Positions 40,551 to 49,610 of a stretch of 64,000 bases of DNA are shown one piece after another. A program made the translations under genes and the position numbers. This DNA is from Cohaesibacter intestini (lineage in GTDB: Bacteria; Pseudomonadota; Alphaproteobacteria; Rhizobiales; Cohaesibacteraceae), in the NCBI RefSeq assembly GCF_003324485.1, contig NZ_QODK01000005.1:1-64000 (forward strand), written 5' to 3'. Position 1 is the stretch's first letter. Every line of letters begins with the position of its first letter. The notes below the pieces were generated by a model, which searched no databases, had not been told where the DNA came from, and was given only the letters and a program-made list of their open reading frames with translations.

Positions 40551-41834
40551 ATGATTTTGGTAGCTGTAACCTTTTTTGGCCTCCTCGCCATCGGCATGCC
40601 GGTTGGCTTCGTGCTTGGCATTGCCGGCATGGTGGGCATCATGGATATGGGGGGCGGCAAGTTCCTCTCCATGGCACCGGACCGCATGTTTGCCGGGCTC
40701 GACCTCTTTCCGTTCCTCGCTATGCCCTTCTTCATCCTCGCAGGCGAGATCATGAACCGCTCGGGCATCACCCACAATCTTGTTAAATTCGCAGACGCTC
40801 TGGTCGGCTGGCTAAGAGGTGGCATGGCCCATTCCAACATGGTCGCCTCGGTCATGTTTGCCGGGCTGACCGGCGCCGCCACCGCTGATGCCGCCGCCTT
40901 TGGCAACACTTTGGTGCCTGCCATGGTCAAGCAGGGCTATTCCAAGCCATTCGCCTGCGCTGTCACGGCGGCAGGATCGATCATCGGCCCCACCATTCCC
41001 CCCTCGACCCTTGCCGTGATTTATGGCTCACTGATGGGCGTCTCCATTGCCGGTTTGTTTGCGGCAGGCATTTTGCCCGGCCTTCTCATTTGCCTCATCT
41101 GCATGGCCGTGATTGCTGCCCTTGGCGAAAAGCTGAACCTGCCCAAATCCGGCAAACGACCAAGCCTGATGGCCATTTTGAAGGCCTTTCGCCAGAGCCT
41201 GCTTGCCCTCGTCCTTCCCGTCTTCATTCTGGGATCCATTCTAGGGGGCATTGCCACCCCGACCGAAGCCGCCTCCATCGCGGTGGCTTACGCGCTGTTT
41301 GTCGGCGGCGTCATCTATCGCGCACTGACCTTCAAGGACCTGTATGAAATGATGGTGCGGACCACCCGCATCACTGGGGTGATTTTCCTGATCATCGCGT
41401 CGGCCTCCATCCTTGGCTGGTGGCTCACCTACAACCAGATCCCCCAAGCCATCGCCGACTTCTTCCTGACGGTCTCGGACAATCCAAAGGTCATCATCGG
41501 CATGATCGTCCTGATGCTGCTTTTCATCGGCCTGTTCATGGATATCAACGCCACCCTGATCATTCTGGCCCCGGTTCTGGCGCCCCTGACGGCAGAAATC
41601 GGCATGAACCCGGTTCATGCGGGCATCATGATCATTCTGGCGCTCAATATTTCCTTGATGACACCACCGGTTGGCGCCTGCCTGTTTGTGCTGGCTTCGG
41701 TCACCAAGGAAAAAATCGAAAATATCTCCAAATCCCTTTGGCCATTCCTTCTGGCGGAAGTCATCATCCTGATGCTTGTTGCCTTCTGGGAAGACATGAC
41801 TTTGTTCGTGCCGCGGCTGCTGGGCATTCAATAA
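40551..41834 (+). CDS. dctM: TRAP transporter large permease (DctM)
   Basis: A 427-residue membrane protein with about 12 helices, the transport channel. DctM motifs seen include GMPVGFVLGIAGMVG, PFFILAGEIMNRSGI, TGAATADAAAFGNTLVPAM, IIGPTIPPSTLAVIYG and GIATPTEAASIAVAYA. The length is normal. It lies between dctQ and dctP in the standard order. Confidence 0.94.
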   Translation: MILVAVTFFGLLAIGMPVGFVLGIAGMVGIMDMGGGKFLSMAPDRMFAGLDLFPFLAMPFFILAGEIMNRSGITHNLVKFADALVGWLRGGMAHSNMVASVMFAGLTGAATADAAAFGNTLVPAMVKQGYSKPFACAVTAAGSIIGPTIPPSTLAVIYGSLMGVSIAGLFAAGILPGLLICLICMAVIAALGEKLNLPKSGKRPSLMAILKAFRQSLLALVLPVFILGSILGGIATPTEAASIAVAYALFVGGVIYRALTFKDLYEMMVRTTRITGVIFLIIASASILGWWLTYNQIPQAIADFFLTVSDNPKVIIGMIVLMLLFIGLFMDINATLIILAPVLAPLTAEIGMNPVHAGIMIILALNISLMTPPVGACLFVLASVTKEKIENISKSLWPFLLAEVIILMLVAFWEDMTLFVPRLLGIQ

Positions 41835-41878
41835 ACCAAAAAAAGTACGCAATCCTCTTCCAACCAACGGAGCAAGCA

Positions 41879-42919
41879 ATGACTTTCCTTCCTTCCCTTA
41901 AGTCGCTCACCCTGGGTGCCGCAGCATTGGGCCTGATGGTTTCCTCCTCACTCGCCGCCGACGTCACCATCCGCATCGGCCATCTTAATCCGGCTGATCC
42001 GACAGAAAGCCATTCCGGTGCCATGACCGCTGTCTTCAAGTCTCTCGTTGAGACCGCATCGGGTGGCGAGATCGAAGTCAAACTCTTCCCCAACGGCCAG
42101 CTGGGCAAAGACAATGAAGTGATCCAGCAGGTGCGTGATGGCATTGTCGAGAGCTGCATCTCGTCCGCCGGTGGCGTGGCCCAGCATTATCCGCTGGTTG
42201 GTGTCTTCGACATCCCGTTCGCCTTCCCCAACATTGCTGTTTCCAACAAGGTCATGTCGTTGCAGAGTGACTTCGGCAAGAAATTTGCAGCCGATCTCGA
42301 CGCCAAGACCGGCCTGAAAACCCTCTCCATGCTGGATTCAGGCGGCTTCTTTGCCTTCACCAACTCCAAGAAGCCAATCAAGACCGTCGCCGACATGGAA
42401 GGTCTGCGCATCCGCACCATGACCCTGCCAACCCATCAGGCAATGATTGACTCCCTTGGCGGTCAGGCAACCCCTCTGCCTTGGGCCGAAGTCTATACCG
42501 CCCTGCAAACCGGCGTCGCTGATGGCCAGATGAACCCGATTCCGGTCATCGCCTTCGCCAAATTTGACGAAGTCCAGAAATATCTCTCCATCACCAACCA
42601 TGTCATCACCCCATATCTGTGGTTCATGAATGGCGAATTCTACGCAAATCTGAAGCCTGAACACAAAGCGATTGTTGATTGGGCAACCGAAGTGGCAACC
42701 GAAGCAGGCCGTGGCACCTCCCGCATCATCGAAGCCTCCAGCAAGGGCCTGCCGAAGCTGGCGGAAAAAATGGAAGTCAATGCGGTCTCCCCTGCAGAAG
42801 CTGCCAAATTCGCTGAAGCCGCACAGCCTGCCGTGCGCAAGCTGATCGAAGAAAAATTTGGCGCAGAAGGCACCGCCATGCTCGAAGCCATGTTGGCTGA
42901 GATCGAAAACGTAAAATAA
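41879..42919 (+). CDS. dctP: TRAP transporter substrate-binding protein (DctP)
   Basis: A 346-residue periplasmic protein with a signal peptide ending near SSLAADV. It has the DctP features IRIGHLNPADPTESHSG, LFPNGQLGKDNEVIQQV and the signature MEGLRIRTMTLPTHQAMIDS with the arginine that binds the ligand carboxylate, and PLPWAEVYTALQTGVADGQ. The ligand is probably a carboxylate-containing amino-acid derivative, judged from the catabolic genes that follow. A hairpin just after it may lower expression of downstream genes. Confidence 0.93.
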   Translation: MTFLPSLKSLTLGAAALGLMVSSSLAADVTIRIGHLNPADPTESHSGAMTAVFKSLVETASGGEIEVKLFPNGQLGKDNEVIQQVRDGIVESCISSAGGVAQHYPLVGVFDIPFAFPNIAVSNKVMSLQSDFGKKFAADLDAKTGLKTLSMLDSGGFFAFTNSKKPIKTVADMEGLRIRTMTLPTHQAMIDSLGGQATPLPWAEVYTALQTGVADGQMNPIPVIAFAKFDEVQKYLSITNHVITPYLWFMNGEFYANLKPEHKAIVDWATEVATEAGRGTSRIIEASSKGLPKLAEKMEVNAVSPAEAAKFAEAAQPAVRKLIEEKFGAEGTAMLEAMLAEIENVK

Positions 42920-42934
42920 TCCTATCTAAGACGC

Positions 42935-42962
42935 GAGACGGCGGGCATCAGTCGGCCGTCTC
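42935..42962 (+). terminator. Hairpin between transport and catabolic genes
   Basis: GAGACGGC/GCCGTCTC with a 12-base loop, 15 bases after the dctP stop, followed by a C-rich stretch. It may act as a partial terminator so that the binding protein is made in excess, or stabilise the upstream mRNA. Confidence 0.55.
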
Positions 42963-43052
42963 ACCCTCCCCCACCGGTTTTTCTGCTTTTTGCACTTTGC
43001 ATCCGACACCGGGCCAAAATCAAAAGAACCGAACAAACCCTCGGACCCCATC

Positions 43053-44258
43053 ATGCCTTCCATTTCCCTCAAAAGAGCCGCAAGCAACCCCAGCGCTGCC
43101 CGGCAATTGCCAACCATGCCGTTTGAAGCGGATGGTCTGGCCACGGCCCGCAGCGTCATCCATGGCTGGCAGGGCTACGCGCCGACCGAACTCAAAAGCC
43201 TGTCCAATCTGGCAGACGAACTCAATGTTGGCACCATCTATTTCAAGGACGAATCCACCCGCTTTGGCCTTGGCAGCTTCAAGCCCTTGGGCGGTGCCTA
43301 TGCCGTCAGCCGCTGTCTGGCGCGCACCATCGCCAACAAGACAGGACAGCAGCCGCTCGACTTATTCTCTGATGAGGCAAAGGCCCATGCAGCCGAGATG
43401 ACGGTGACAGCCGCCACCGACGGCAATCATGGCCGCTCTGTCGCATGGGGCGCACGGATGTATGGCTGTCGATGCGTGATTTTTGTTTGCGCCTCGGTCA
43501 GTGAGCAGCGCAAAAATGCCATCGCCGCCTATGGCGCCGAAATCCGCGAAGTGGATGGCAGTTTTGATGACGCGGTTCGTCTGGCTTCCGTGACAGCACA
43601 AAAAGAAGGCTGGCACGTCATTCCGGACACTGCAGACAGTTTGAACGAGGATGCAGCGGCGGCCCCGCGCGACGTCACCCAAGGCTATATGCTGGTCGTC
43701 GATGAAGCGCTGGCTCAGCTTAAGGACCAACCACCCATCACGCATCTCTTCTTGCAAGCCGGGGTCGGCGGTCTGGCATCGGCCAGCGCGGCCCGCTTCT
43801 GGCAAGCCTATGGCACAGAGCGCCCGATTACGGTCATTGTCGAGCCGGATCAATGCGCCTGCTGGTATGAAAGCCTTGTCGCAGGCAAGCCGGTGGCCGT
43901 GACGGGAGACATCGATTCCGACATGGCAGGGCTGGCTTGCGGCGAGGTTTCGATGATCGCCTGGCAAATTCTGCAAACCGGTGCCGACCACATGGTCACC
44001 ATCACCGACGAAGCGGTCCCCATCCTGATGACCTATTTGGCAAAGAAGGGATCCGATGCCCGCCCCATCGTGGCCGGAGAAACCGGCATATCAGGTCTGG
44101 CCGGTTTCATCGCCTGTGCGCAGGACAAAGACATGCGAGCCCGCCTTGGCCTCGGGCCAGACAGCCGGATTTTCGTCATCGGCAGCGAAGGCGACACGGA
44201 TCCGGACAATTACAAAACCATCGTCGGACACTCTGCCGCGGAGATTTTGGCACAATGA
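43053..44258 (+). CDS. Diaminopropionate ammonia-lyase-like PLP enzyme
   Basis: A 401-residue fold-type II PLP enzyme of the diaminopropionate ammonia-lyase (DpaL/YgeX) family, which breaks 2,3-diaminopropionate into pyruvate and ammonia. The PLP lysine is in GLGSFKPLGGAYA; other motifs are TDGNHGRSVAWGARMYG, QAGVGGLASASAARFW and AGETGISGLAGF. The start at 43053 gives the usual family length; a TTG at 42990 would add 21 residues. Its stop overlaps the next gene (ATGA). A related serine/threonine-type substrate is possible. Confidence 0.85.
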   Translation: MPSISLKRAASNPSAARQLPTMPFEADGLATARSVIHGWQGYAPTELKSLSNLADELNVGTIYFKDESTRFGLGSFKPLGGAYAVSRCLARTIANKTGQQPLDLFSDEAKAHAAEMTVTAATDGNHGRSVAWGARMYGCRCVIFVCASVSEQRKNAIAAYGAEIREVDGSFDDAVRLASVTAQKEGWHVIPDTADSLNEDAAAAPRDVTQGYMLVVDEALAQLKDQPPITHLFLQAGVGGLASASAARFWQAYGTERPITVIVEPDQCACWYESLVAGKPVAVTGDIDSDMAGLACGEVSMIAWQILQTGADHMVTITDEAVPILMTYLAKKGSDARPIVAGETGISGLAGFIACAQDKDMRARLGLGPDSRIFVIGSEGDTDPDNYKTIVGHSAAEILAQ

Positions 44259-45502
44259 CACAAGCTGAATTTAGCAATATGCGCATCAACCTTGATCGCC
44301 TTCTATCCCGCTTAAAAGCGCTGGGACAGGATGGGGCTCTGGAGGGCGGAGGCGTGTGTCGACTGGCGCTCAGCGACACCGACAAGCTCGGCCGGGATCG
44401 GGTTTCTGGATGGATGCGTGAACTGGGCCTTGAGGTCTCCATCGACAAGATCGGCAATATGATGGCCCTGTTGCCCGGACAGGAAGATCTGCCCCCAGTG
44501 GTCATTGGCTCCCATATCGACACGGTCGCAACCGGTGGCCTTTATGATGGCAATCTTGGCGTCTTGGCCGGGCTGGAAGTGATTTCGGTGCTCAGAGACA
44601 GTGGCTATGTGCCCCGCCGTCCCATTGTCGTGGCAGCCTTTACCAATGAAGAAGGCTCACGCTTTGCACCCGACATGATGGGCAGTGCCGTGGATCGCGG
44701 CAGCCTGCCACTCGAAGAAGCCTTGGCAATAGCGGATGCCGATGGCCTTGTGGTCGGCGATGAGCTTGCCCGCATCGGCTATGCTGGCGAGGCCGAACCG
44801 GGGCATATCAAGCCCCATTGCTTCTTTGAACTGCATGTGGAGCAAGGCCCGGTTCTTGAGGAAGAAGGCTTAGAGATCGGCGCCGTGACCGGTGTGCAGG
44901 GGATCAGCTGGACCGAATATACTGTCACCGGCGTCTCCAACCATGCGGGCACCACCCCGATGCGCCTGCGCCATGATGCTGGCTTTGCCGCCGCCAGCAT
45001 ATCTGTCGCCGCACGCGCTGTTGCGGGCGAGATCGGCGAGGATCAAGTCGCCACCGTCGGCGTCACCGAACTGGACCCCAATCTTGTCAATGTCATCGCC
45101 CGCAAGGCACGCTTGACAGTCGACCTGCGCAACATTGACGAAGCCAAACTGCAAGCAGCCGAGAAAAGCCTGACGGACAAAATAGAGACGATCGCAGAGA
45201 GCGAAGGCGTGGAGATCACGTCACGCACATTGGCCCGGTTCGAACCGGTCATTTTCGATGACAGCATGGTCGATCTGATCGAAAGCATGGCCAAGGATCA
45301 GGGCTATTCCGTCCGGCGCATGGCCTCAGGTGCTGGGCATGACGCGCAGATGTTTGCGCCCGATTGCCCAACGGCCATGATCTTTGTGCCCTCCGTTGGC
45401 GGCATCAGCCACAATATCAAAGAATATACGACACCGGATCAATTGCAGGCCGGTGCCAATGTGCTGCTGCAAGCAGTGCTTTCCAAGGCCGAAGAAGAAT
45501 AG
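44255..45502 (+). CDS. M20 amidohydrolase, N-carbamoyl-L-amino acid hydrolase type
   Basis: A 415-residue metal-dependent hydrolase of the M20/allantoate amidohydrolase family. Metal-site motifs are GSHIDTVATGGLYDGNLGV and TNEEGSRF, with ELHVEQGPVLE and the later SGAGHDAQMFA; the lid domain follows the first third. Such enzymes remove N-carbamoyl or ureido groups from L-amino acids or purine breakdown products. The 4-base overlap with the lyase shows a joint role. The start at 44255 is fixed by that overlap. Confidence 0.88.
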   Translation: MTQAEFSNMRINLDRLLSRLKALGQDGALEGGGVCRLALSDTDKLGRDRVSGWMRELGLEVSIDKIGNMMALLPGQEDLPPVVIGSHIDTVATGGLYDGNLGVLAGLEVISVLRDSGYVPRRPIVVAAFTNEEGSRFAPDMMGSAVDRGSLPLEEALAIADADGLVVGDELARIGYAGEAEPGHIKPHCFFELHVEQGPVLEEEGLEIGAVTGVQGISWTEYTVTGVSNHAGTTPMRLRHDAGFAAASISVAARAVAGEIGEDQVATVGVTELDPNLVNVIARKARLTVDLRNIDEAKLQAAEKSLTDKIETIAESEGVEITSRTLARFEPVIFDDSMVDLIESMAKDQGYSVRRMASGAGHDAQMFAPDCPTAMIFVPSVGGISHNIKEYTTPDQLQAGANVLLQAVLSKAEEE

Positions 45503-45515
45503 AAGGATCAATTGA

Positions 45516-46451
45516 ATGTCTCGTCCCATCAAGATTGCCGCCGCCCAATTGGGCCCGATCGCCCGAGATGAACCGCGCAGCGCTGTTGTCAAACGCTGTT
45601 TGATCCTGATGCATGAAGCCAAGGCGAAAGGCGTTGAACTGATTGTCTTTCCCGAACTGGCCCTGACCACCTTCTTCCCGCGCTGGTATCTGGAAGACCA
45701 GACTGAGGTCGATGCCTTTTTCGAGACCGAAATGCCAAGCGCCGAAACCCAGCCGCTGTTTGATGCCGCCAAGGAACTCTCGATGGGATTCTATCTCGGC
45801 TATGCAGAGCGTGTGCCGGGAGAAGACGGCGACCGGCATTTCAACACCACCATTCTGGTGGACCAACAGGGCGAGATTGTCGGAAAATACCGCAAAATCC
45901 ATTTGCCGGGCCATGAAGAGAATGAACCATGGCGGCCTTTCCAGCATCTGGAAAGACGCTATTTTGAATCGGGCGATATGGGCTTCCAAATCTTTGATGC
46001 CTTTGGCGGCAAGGTGGGCATGGCCATTTGCAATGACCGTCGCTGGCCCGAAACCTTCCGTGTGTTGGGGCTGAAAGGCGCAGAAGTCGTGCTGATCGGC
46101 TATAATACGCCACGCCACTATCCCCCTGCCCCGGAACATGACCATCTGCAGGATTTTCACAATCATCTGGTGCTTCAGGCAGGAGCCTATCAGAATGGCA
46201 CTTGGGTGGTGGGCGTCGCCAAGGCGGGCATCGAAGAAGGCTGCGACCTGATCGGCGGATCCTGTATCATCGATCCGACCGGCACGATCGTCGCCAAGGC
46301 TGAAGGCGTCGGCGACGAGTTGGTTATTGCCGACTGTGACCTTGATCGCTGCGATGAAATCCGCAAGAAAATTTTTGACTTCCGCCGCTATCGCGAGCCG
46401 GACAATTACGCACCCATCACAGCCCCAAAGGAAACCGGGCCGAAACAATAA
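45516..46451 (+). CDS. N-carbamoyl-D-amino acid hydrolase-like nitrilase
   Basis: A 311-residue nitrilase-superfamily amidase. The catalytic triad is E47 (FPELALTTFFPR), K127 (YRKIHLPGH) and C172 (AICNDRRWPE), the same numbering as in Agrobacterium-type D-carbamoylase. The HLPGHEENEPWRPFQHLE and NTPRHYPPAPEHD segments are also typical. It would turn an N-carbamoyl-D-amino acid into the free amino acid, ammonia and carbon dioxide. With the L-type hydrolase next to it, both stereoisomers could be used. Confidence 0.9.
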   Translation: MSRPIKIAAAQLGPIARDEPRSAVVKRCLILMHEAKAKGVELIVFPELALTTFFPRWYLEDQTEVDAFFETEMPSAETQPLFDAAKELSMGFYLGYAERVPGEDGDRHFNTTILVDQQGEIVGKYRKIHLPGHEENEPWRPFQHLERRYFESGDMGFQIFDAFGGKVGMAICNDRRWPETFRVLGLKGAEVVLIGYNTPRHYPPAPEHDHLQDFHNHLVLQAGAYQNGTWVVGVAKAGIEEGCDLIGGSCIIDPTGTIVAKAEGVGDELVIADCDLDRCDEIRKKIFDFRRYREPDNYAPITAPKETGPKQ

Positions 46452-46463
46452 GGGCAGCAGGAT

Positions 46464-47927
46464 ATGACCTTCGTCTTCAAACCAGACATCATCAATGAAG
46501 AAGCCCTCAAGCCGGTGCGTGAGGCCTTTCAAAACTACAATATCCGCCTGCCGCTCTTCGCAGAATTGGCAGATCCGGTTCCGGCCTTCTCCGCACTGGC
46601 CACTGACATGGCACAGGTGGACCCGGACACGGCAGATCCCCGCAACCTCTTGCGGGTGCACTGGCACAATGATGCAAGCCGCACAGGGCTTGTTGATGTG
46701 CCCGAGCATATCGTCCTGCCTTCTGAGCTGACCGGCGTGGAGGCAAAAATCGTCGTGGCTTTGGGCAATCGCTTCCCGATGATCCATGCCCACAAGGTGC
46801 TGCCAGCCTATGCCTGCCTCGTCCAGCGACTGGTTTCGGGCAATTTCAACCCCTATTCAAACCGGGCTGTCTGGCCATCCACGGGCAACTATTGTCGCGG
46901 CGGCGTCGCCATTTCCCGCATTCTTGAATGCCACGGCGTGGCGGTTCTGCCCGAGGGCATGAGCCAGGAGCGCTTCAACTGGCTGGAATCCTGGACACTC
47001 AGCCCCAATGACATTGTCCGCACCCCCGGCACCGAAAGCAACGTCAAAGAAATCTATGACGCCTGCCACACGCTCAGCCAACAGCCGGAAAATGTCATCC
47101 TCAACCAGTTTGCCGAATTTGCCAATTACGCGGTCCATCGCGCGGTCACCGGGGCTGCTCTGGCAAAGATCTTTGAAAGCCTGAAGGGCGAAGGCAAGAT
47201 GAAGCTGGCTGGTTTCGTCTCGGCCTCGGGATCCTCAGGCACCTTGGCAGCAGGCGACCACCTCAAGCAGACCTATGGCACCGACATTGCCGTGGTCGAG
47301 GCGCTGGAATGCCCTACCCTACTGCTCAACGGCTATGGCGAGCATAACATTCAGGGCATTGGCGACAAGCATGTCCCACTCATTCACAATGTGATGAATA
47401 CCGACTATGTCATCGCCCTGTCTGAAGCTGGTCCTGATGCGCTCAATCTGGTCTTCAACCGGCCCGAAGGTCAGGCCTACCTCAAAGACTATCGCGGGCT
47501 GGAAACCGATCTGATCGAAAAGCTCGCCAATTTCGGCCTCTCCTCCATTGCCAACATTCTGGGTGCCATCAAGCTGGCAAAATACCAGAAGCTGGGATCG
47601 GATGACGTTGTGATCACCTTGGCGACCGATGGCGCGGAGATGTATTCCACCGAGCAGCCAAAAGCCTTGCAGAAATATTTCGGCAATCGCTTCGACACCA
47701 TCCTCGCAGCGCAAGCCTTCGGCACCCAAATGCTCGGCGCCTCCACCGACAATATGATGGAACTGTCCCGTCTGGACAAAGAGCGGGTTTTCAATCTTGG
47801 CTATTATACTTGGGTTGAGCAGCAAGGGGTGTCCGTTTCGGACTTCGACAGCCGCCGCGATCAAGCCTTCTGGGATCAGTTGGTCGACGATCTGCCCCAG
47901 TGGGACGCGCTGATCAAGGCCTTCTAG
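46464..47927 (+). CDS. Fold-type II PLP-dependent enzyme of unknown specificity
   Basis: A 487-residue enzyme of the tryptophan-synthase-beta superfamily. The likely PLP lysine is in MIHAHKVLPAYACL, followed by VWPSTGNYCRGGVAISRIL and a glycine-rich phosphate loop FVSASGSSGTLAAGD. It is longer than cysteine synthase and matches a poorly characterised group often annotated as PLP-dependent subunit beta. Its place at the end of the operon suggests that it handles the amino acid made by the upstream hydrolases. Starts 12 bases after the nitrilase stop. Confidence 0.78.
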   Translation: MTFVFKPDIINEEALKPVREAFQNYNIRLPLFAELADPVPAFSALATDMAQVDPDTADPRNLLRVHWHNDASRTGLVDVPEHIVLPSELTGVEAKIVVALGNRFPMIHAHKVLPAYACLVQRLVSGNFNPYSNRAVWPSTGNYCRGGVAISRILECHGVAVLPEGMSQERFNWLESWTLSPNDIVRTPGTESNVKEIYDACHTLSQQPENVILNQFAEFANYAVHRAVTGAALAKIFESLKGEGKMKLAGFVSASGSSGTLAAGDHLKQTYGTDIAVVEALECPTLLLNGYGEHNIQGIGDKHVPLIHNVMNTDYVIALSEAGPDALNLVFNRPEGQAYLKDYRGLETDLIEKLANFGLSSIANILGAIKLAKYQKLGSDDVVITLATDGAEMYSTEQPKALQKYFGNRFDTILAAQAFGTQMLGASTDNMMELSRLDKERVFNLGYYTWVEQQGVSVSDFDSRRDQAFWDQLVDDLPQWDALIKAF

Positions 47928-48182
47928 GTTGGTCGCTTTGCCTGAGAACGGCGATGCAAAATTAGATCATGGACCGACATTCTGCATGCCAGCAGCACCT
48001 TTCCGGAGACAAGATATGGCATCAGGAGCACCGTCGGCATCGGTCATTTTGAAATGGCTATCGAACTTGGTCATTTCCTCCCAAGACAGATCCATGTGGT
48101 CACAACGCACATCTGTTTTTTCGGTGAGGAGCGCGTCTTAATGATTTAATTTTGAAGTCGGAATTGGTGCCGCGGGAGAAGA

Positions 48183-48208
48183 GAGGGGCAACGAAACCGC
48201 AGCCCCTC
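48183..48208 (-). terminator. Hairpin after the secreted-protein gene
   Basis: GAGGGGC/GCCCCTC with a 12-base loop, just downstream of the leftward gene ending at 48215. On the minus strand it is followed by TCTTCTCC. The 47928-48182 stretch before it holds no gene. Confidence 0.5.
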
Positions 48209-48214
48209 CGACTG

Positions 48215-48961
48215 TTAGTGGACTTTGCCGGGAAGGCTGAGGTCACCTGATGCAATGTCAAAGACATTCTCGACACAGACATGCGGTGCGTGGAAATTGG
48301 CATTGACCCGCAGGGCGGTGGTCACCCCATCATATTGGGCCTCGTGAAGCGCATGGATGTCCGCATTGGCCAGAACAACATTGACCTCAATGGAAGCGCC
48401 ATCAAAGACGGGCGTAAAACCCGGACTGTCAAGATAGAAGGGAACACCGGGCCAGGTGGCTGGCATGACTGGGCTGGTGCCTTCCGGGACATCCCGCACC
48501 GAGAGCGCGCCGGGGCCGCATCTGTCATCGGGGGTCAAAACAACCCAGTGACTATGCCATTGGCCACCGTCATTGCCCGTATCCCCATCGACATTCTCAT
48601 CCTGCAATGGTGTATCGTCAAAATCCGGATGGCTGGTTGCAGCCAATGCAAGAATACCGGTTTTCTCACCAAATCCGACAGCAGAAGGGTCGAGTGTCGT
48701 TGGCCAAACATAGGCCCAGATTGCAGCACCGGGCGCGCCGTTGCCGATCGCCAGCGGGGTCGAAGCGCCCGCCTTGCCAGCGGTCGACATCCGGAAAGTC
48801 GCAAAACGGCCATTCAGCTTGACCTTGGCGGCAACAATATCGAAATCCGCAACCTTGCTGCTGTCGACTTCGGATCTGATGTCTTGGTGATGGCCATCAG
48901 CCGCCATTGCAAGTGGACTGGTAGCGGCAAGCAGGCTTGCTGTCAGAATTGTCTTGATCAT
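48215..48961 (-). CDS. Secreted protein of unknown function, MarR-controlled
   Basis: A 248-residue protein with a signal peptide (cleavage near AMAADGHH). The mature part starts HHQDIRSEV and looks beta-rich, with HSHWVVLTPDDRCGPG and VVLANADIHALHEAQYDG; it has two cysteines. It resembles uncharacterised secreted proteins, no name supported. It is divergent from a MarR gene, and ATAGCGA-type dyads lie in the shared promoter region (48978-49060), so the MarR protein probably controls it. Confidence 0.6.
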   Translation of the reverse strand: MIKTILTASLLAATSPLAMAADGHHQDIRSEVDSSKVADFDIVAAKVKLNGRFATFRMSTAGKAGASTPLAIGNGAPGAAIWAYVWPTTLDPSAVGFGEKTGILALAATSHPDFDDTPLQDENVDGDTGNDGGQWHSHWVVLTPDDRCGPGALSVRDVPEGTSPVMPATWPGVPFYLDSPGFTPVFDGASIEVNVVLANADIHALHEAQYDGVTTALRVNANFHAPHVCVENVFDIASGDLSLPGKVH

Positions 48962-48977
48962 GGTGTTCCCCTGTTTG

Positions 48978-48992
48978 ATAGCGATTCGCTAT
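48978..48992. promoter_or_regulatory. MarR operator candidate 1
   Basis: ATAGCGATTCGCTAT: a perfect 7-1-7 dyad 17 bases from the start of the secreted-protein gene. Confidence 0.7.
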
Positions 48993-48999
48993 TATTAAG

Positions 49000-49060
49000 A
49001 TAGCGAGTCACTCCATATCGAAAGCGAAAATGAATTGCAATAATAATTTTGACTCGCTAT
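49000..49060. promoter_or_regulatory. MarR operator candidate 2 (split arms)
   Basis: ATAGCGAGTC at 49000-49009 and its exact reverse complement GACTCGCTAT at 49051-49060. Both arms share the ATAGCGA core of operator 1, so three related half-site clusters span the divergent promoters. Confidence 0.6.
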
Positions 49061-49082
49061 TAATATGCAATGGAGAGCGAAC

Positions 49083-49610
49083 ATGATTCATGACCTTATT
49101 GATCGTCTGGCCCGCCTTGATGCGGCCGGTGCCTGGGCTGGTGATCTCAACCCGACACAGCGCAGCATCTTGAGTTACCTTGCGCGTGCCAACCGCTTCT
49201 CGCGCAGCCCATCTCATGTCGCAGACTATCTCGGCTCGACACGCGGCACGGTTTCCCAATCCCTGAAGTCTCTGGCCGAAAAGGGCTATGTTCACGAGCT
49301 GCGGTCTGAGCATGACAGGCGGGCAATCAGCTTTGATGTAACCCCTCGCGGACATGAGACCCTGAGGCAGTCAACCCGCCTGCAACAGGCGGTGACATCG
49401 ATGGATCAGCGCACGGAGCAAAGCCTACAAAACGGATTGATGACGCTGTTGCGTGAGAGTCTCGCCTTGAGCGAAGGCCGAACATTCGGGTTATGCAAAA
49501 GCTGCAAGTATCATGAACCGCGGGAGGCTGGCGGTTATTGCAAGCTGCTGAAGATCGATCTGAAAGAGCAAGAATGCACTCAAATCTGCTTTGAACAGGA
49601 CTATGGATAA
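49083..49610 (+). CDS. MarR-family regulator with a Cys-rich tail
   Basis: A 175-residue winged-helix regulator. The MarR part (about 1-125) has ILSYLARANRFSRSPSHVADYLGSTRGTVSQSLKSLAEKGYV and the wing RSEHDRRAISFDVTPRG. A C-terminal extension has GLCKSCKYH, GGYCKLL and ECTQICFEQ, five cysteines that could bind a metal or an iron-sulphur cluster and make the protein a redox or metal sensor. It starts at 49083 (49065 alternative) and overlaps the MOSC gene by one base (TAATG). Confidence 0.88.
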   Translation: MIHDLIDRLARLDAAGAWAGDLNPTQRSILSYLARANRFSRSPSHVADYLGSTRGTVSQSLKSLAEKGYVHELRSEHDRRAISFDVTPRGHETLRQSTRLQQAVTSMDQRTEQSLQNGLMTLLRESLALSEGRTFGLCKSCKYHEPREAGGYCKLLKIDLKEQECTQICFEQDYG

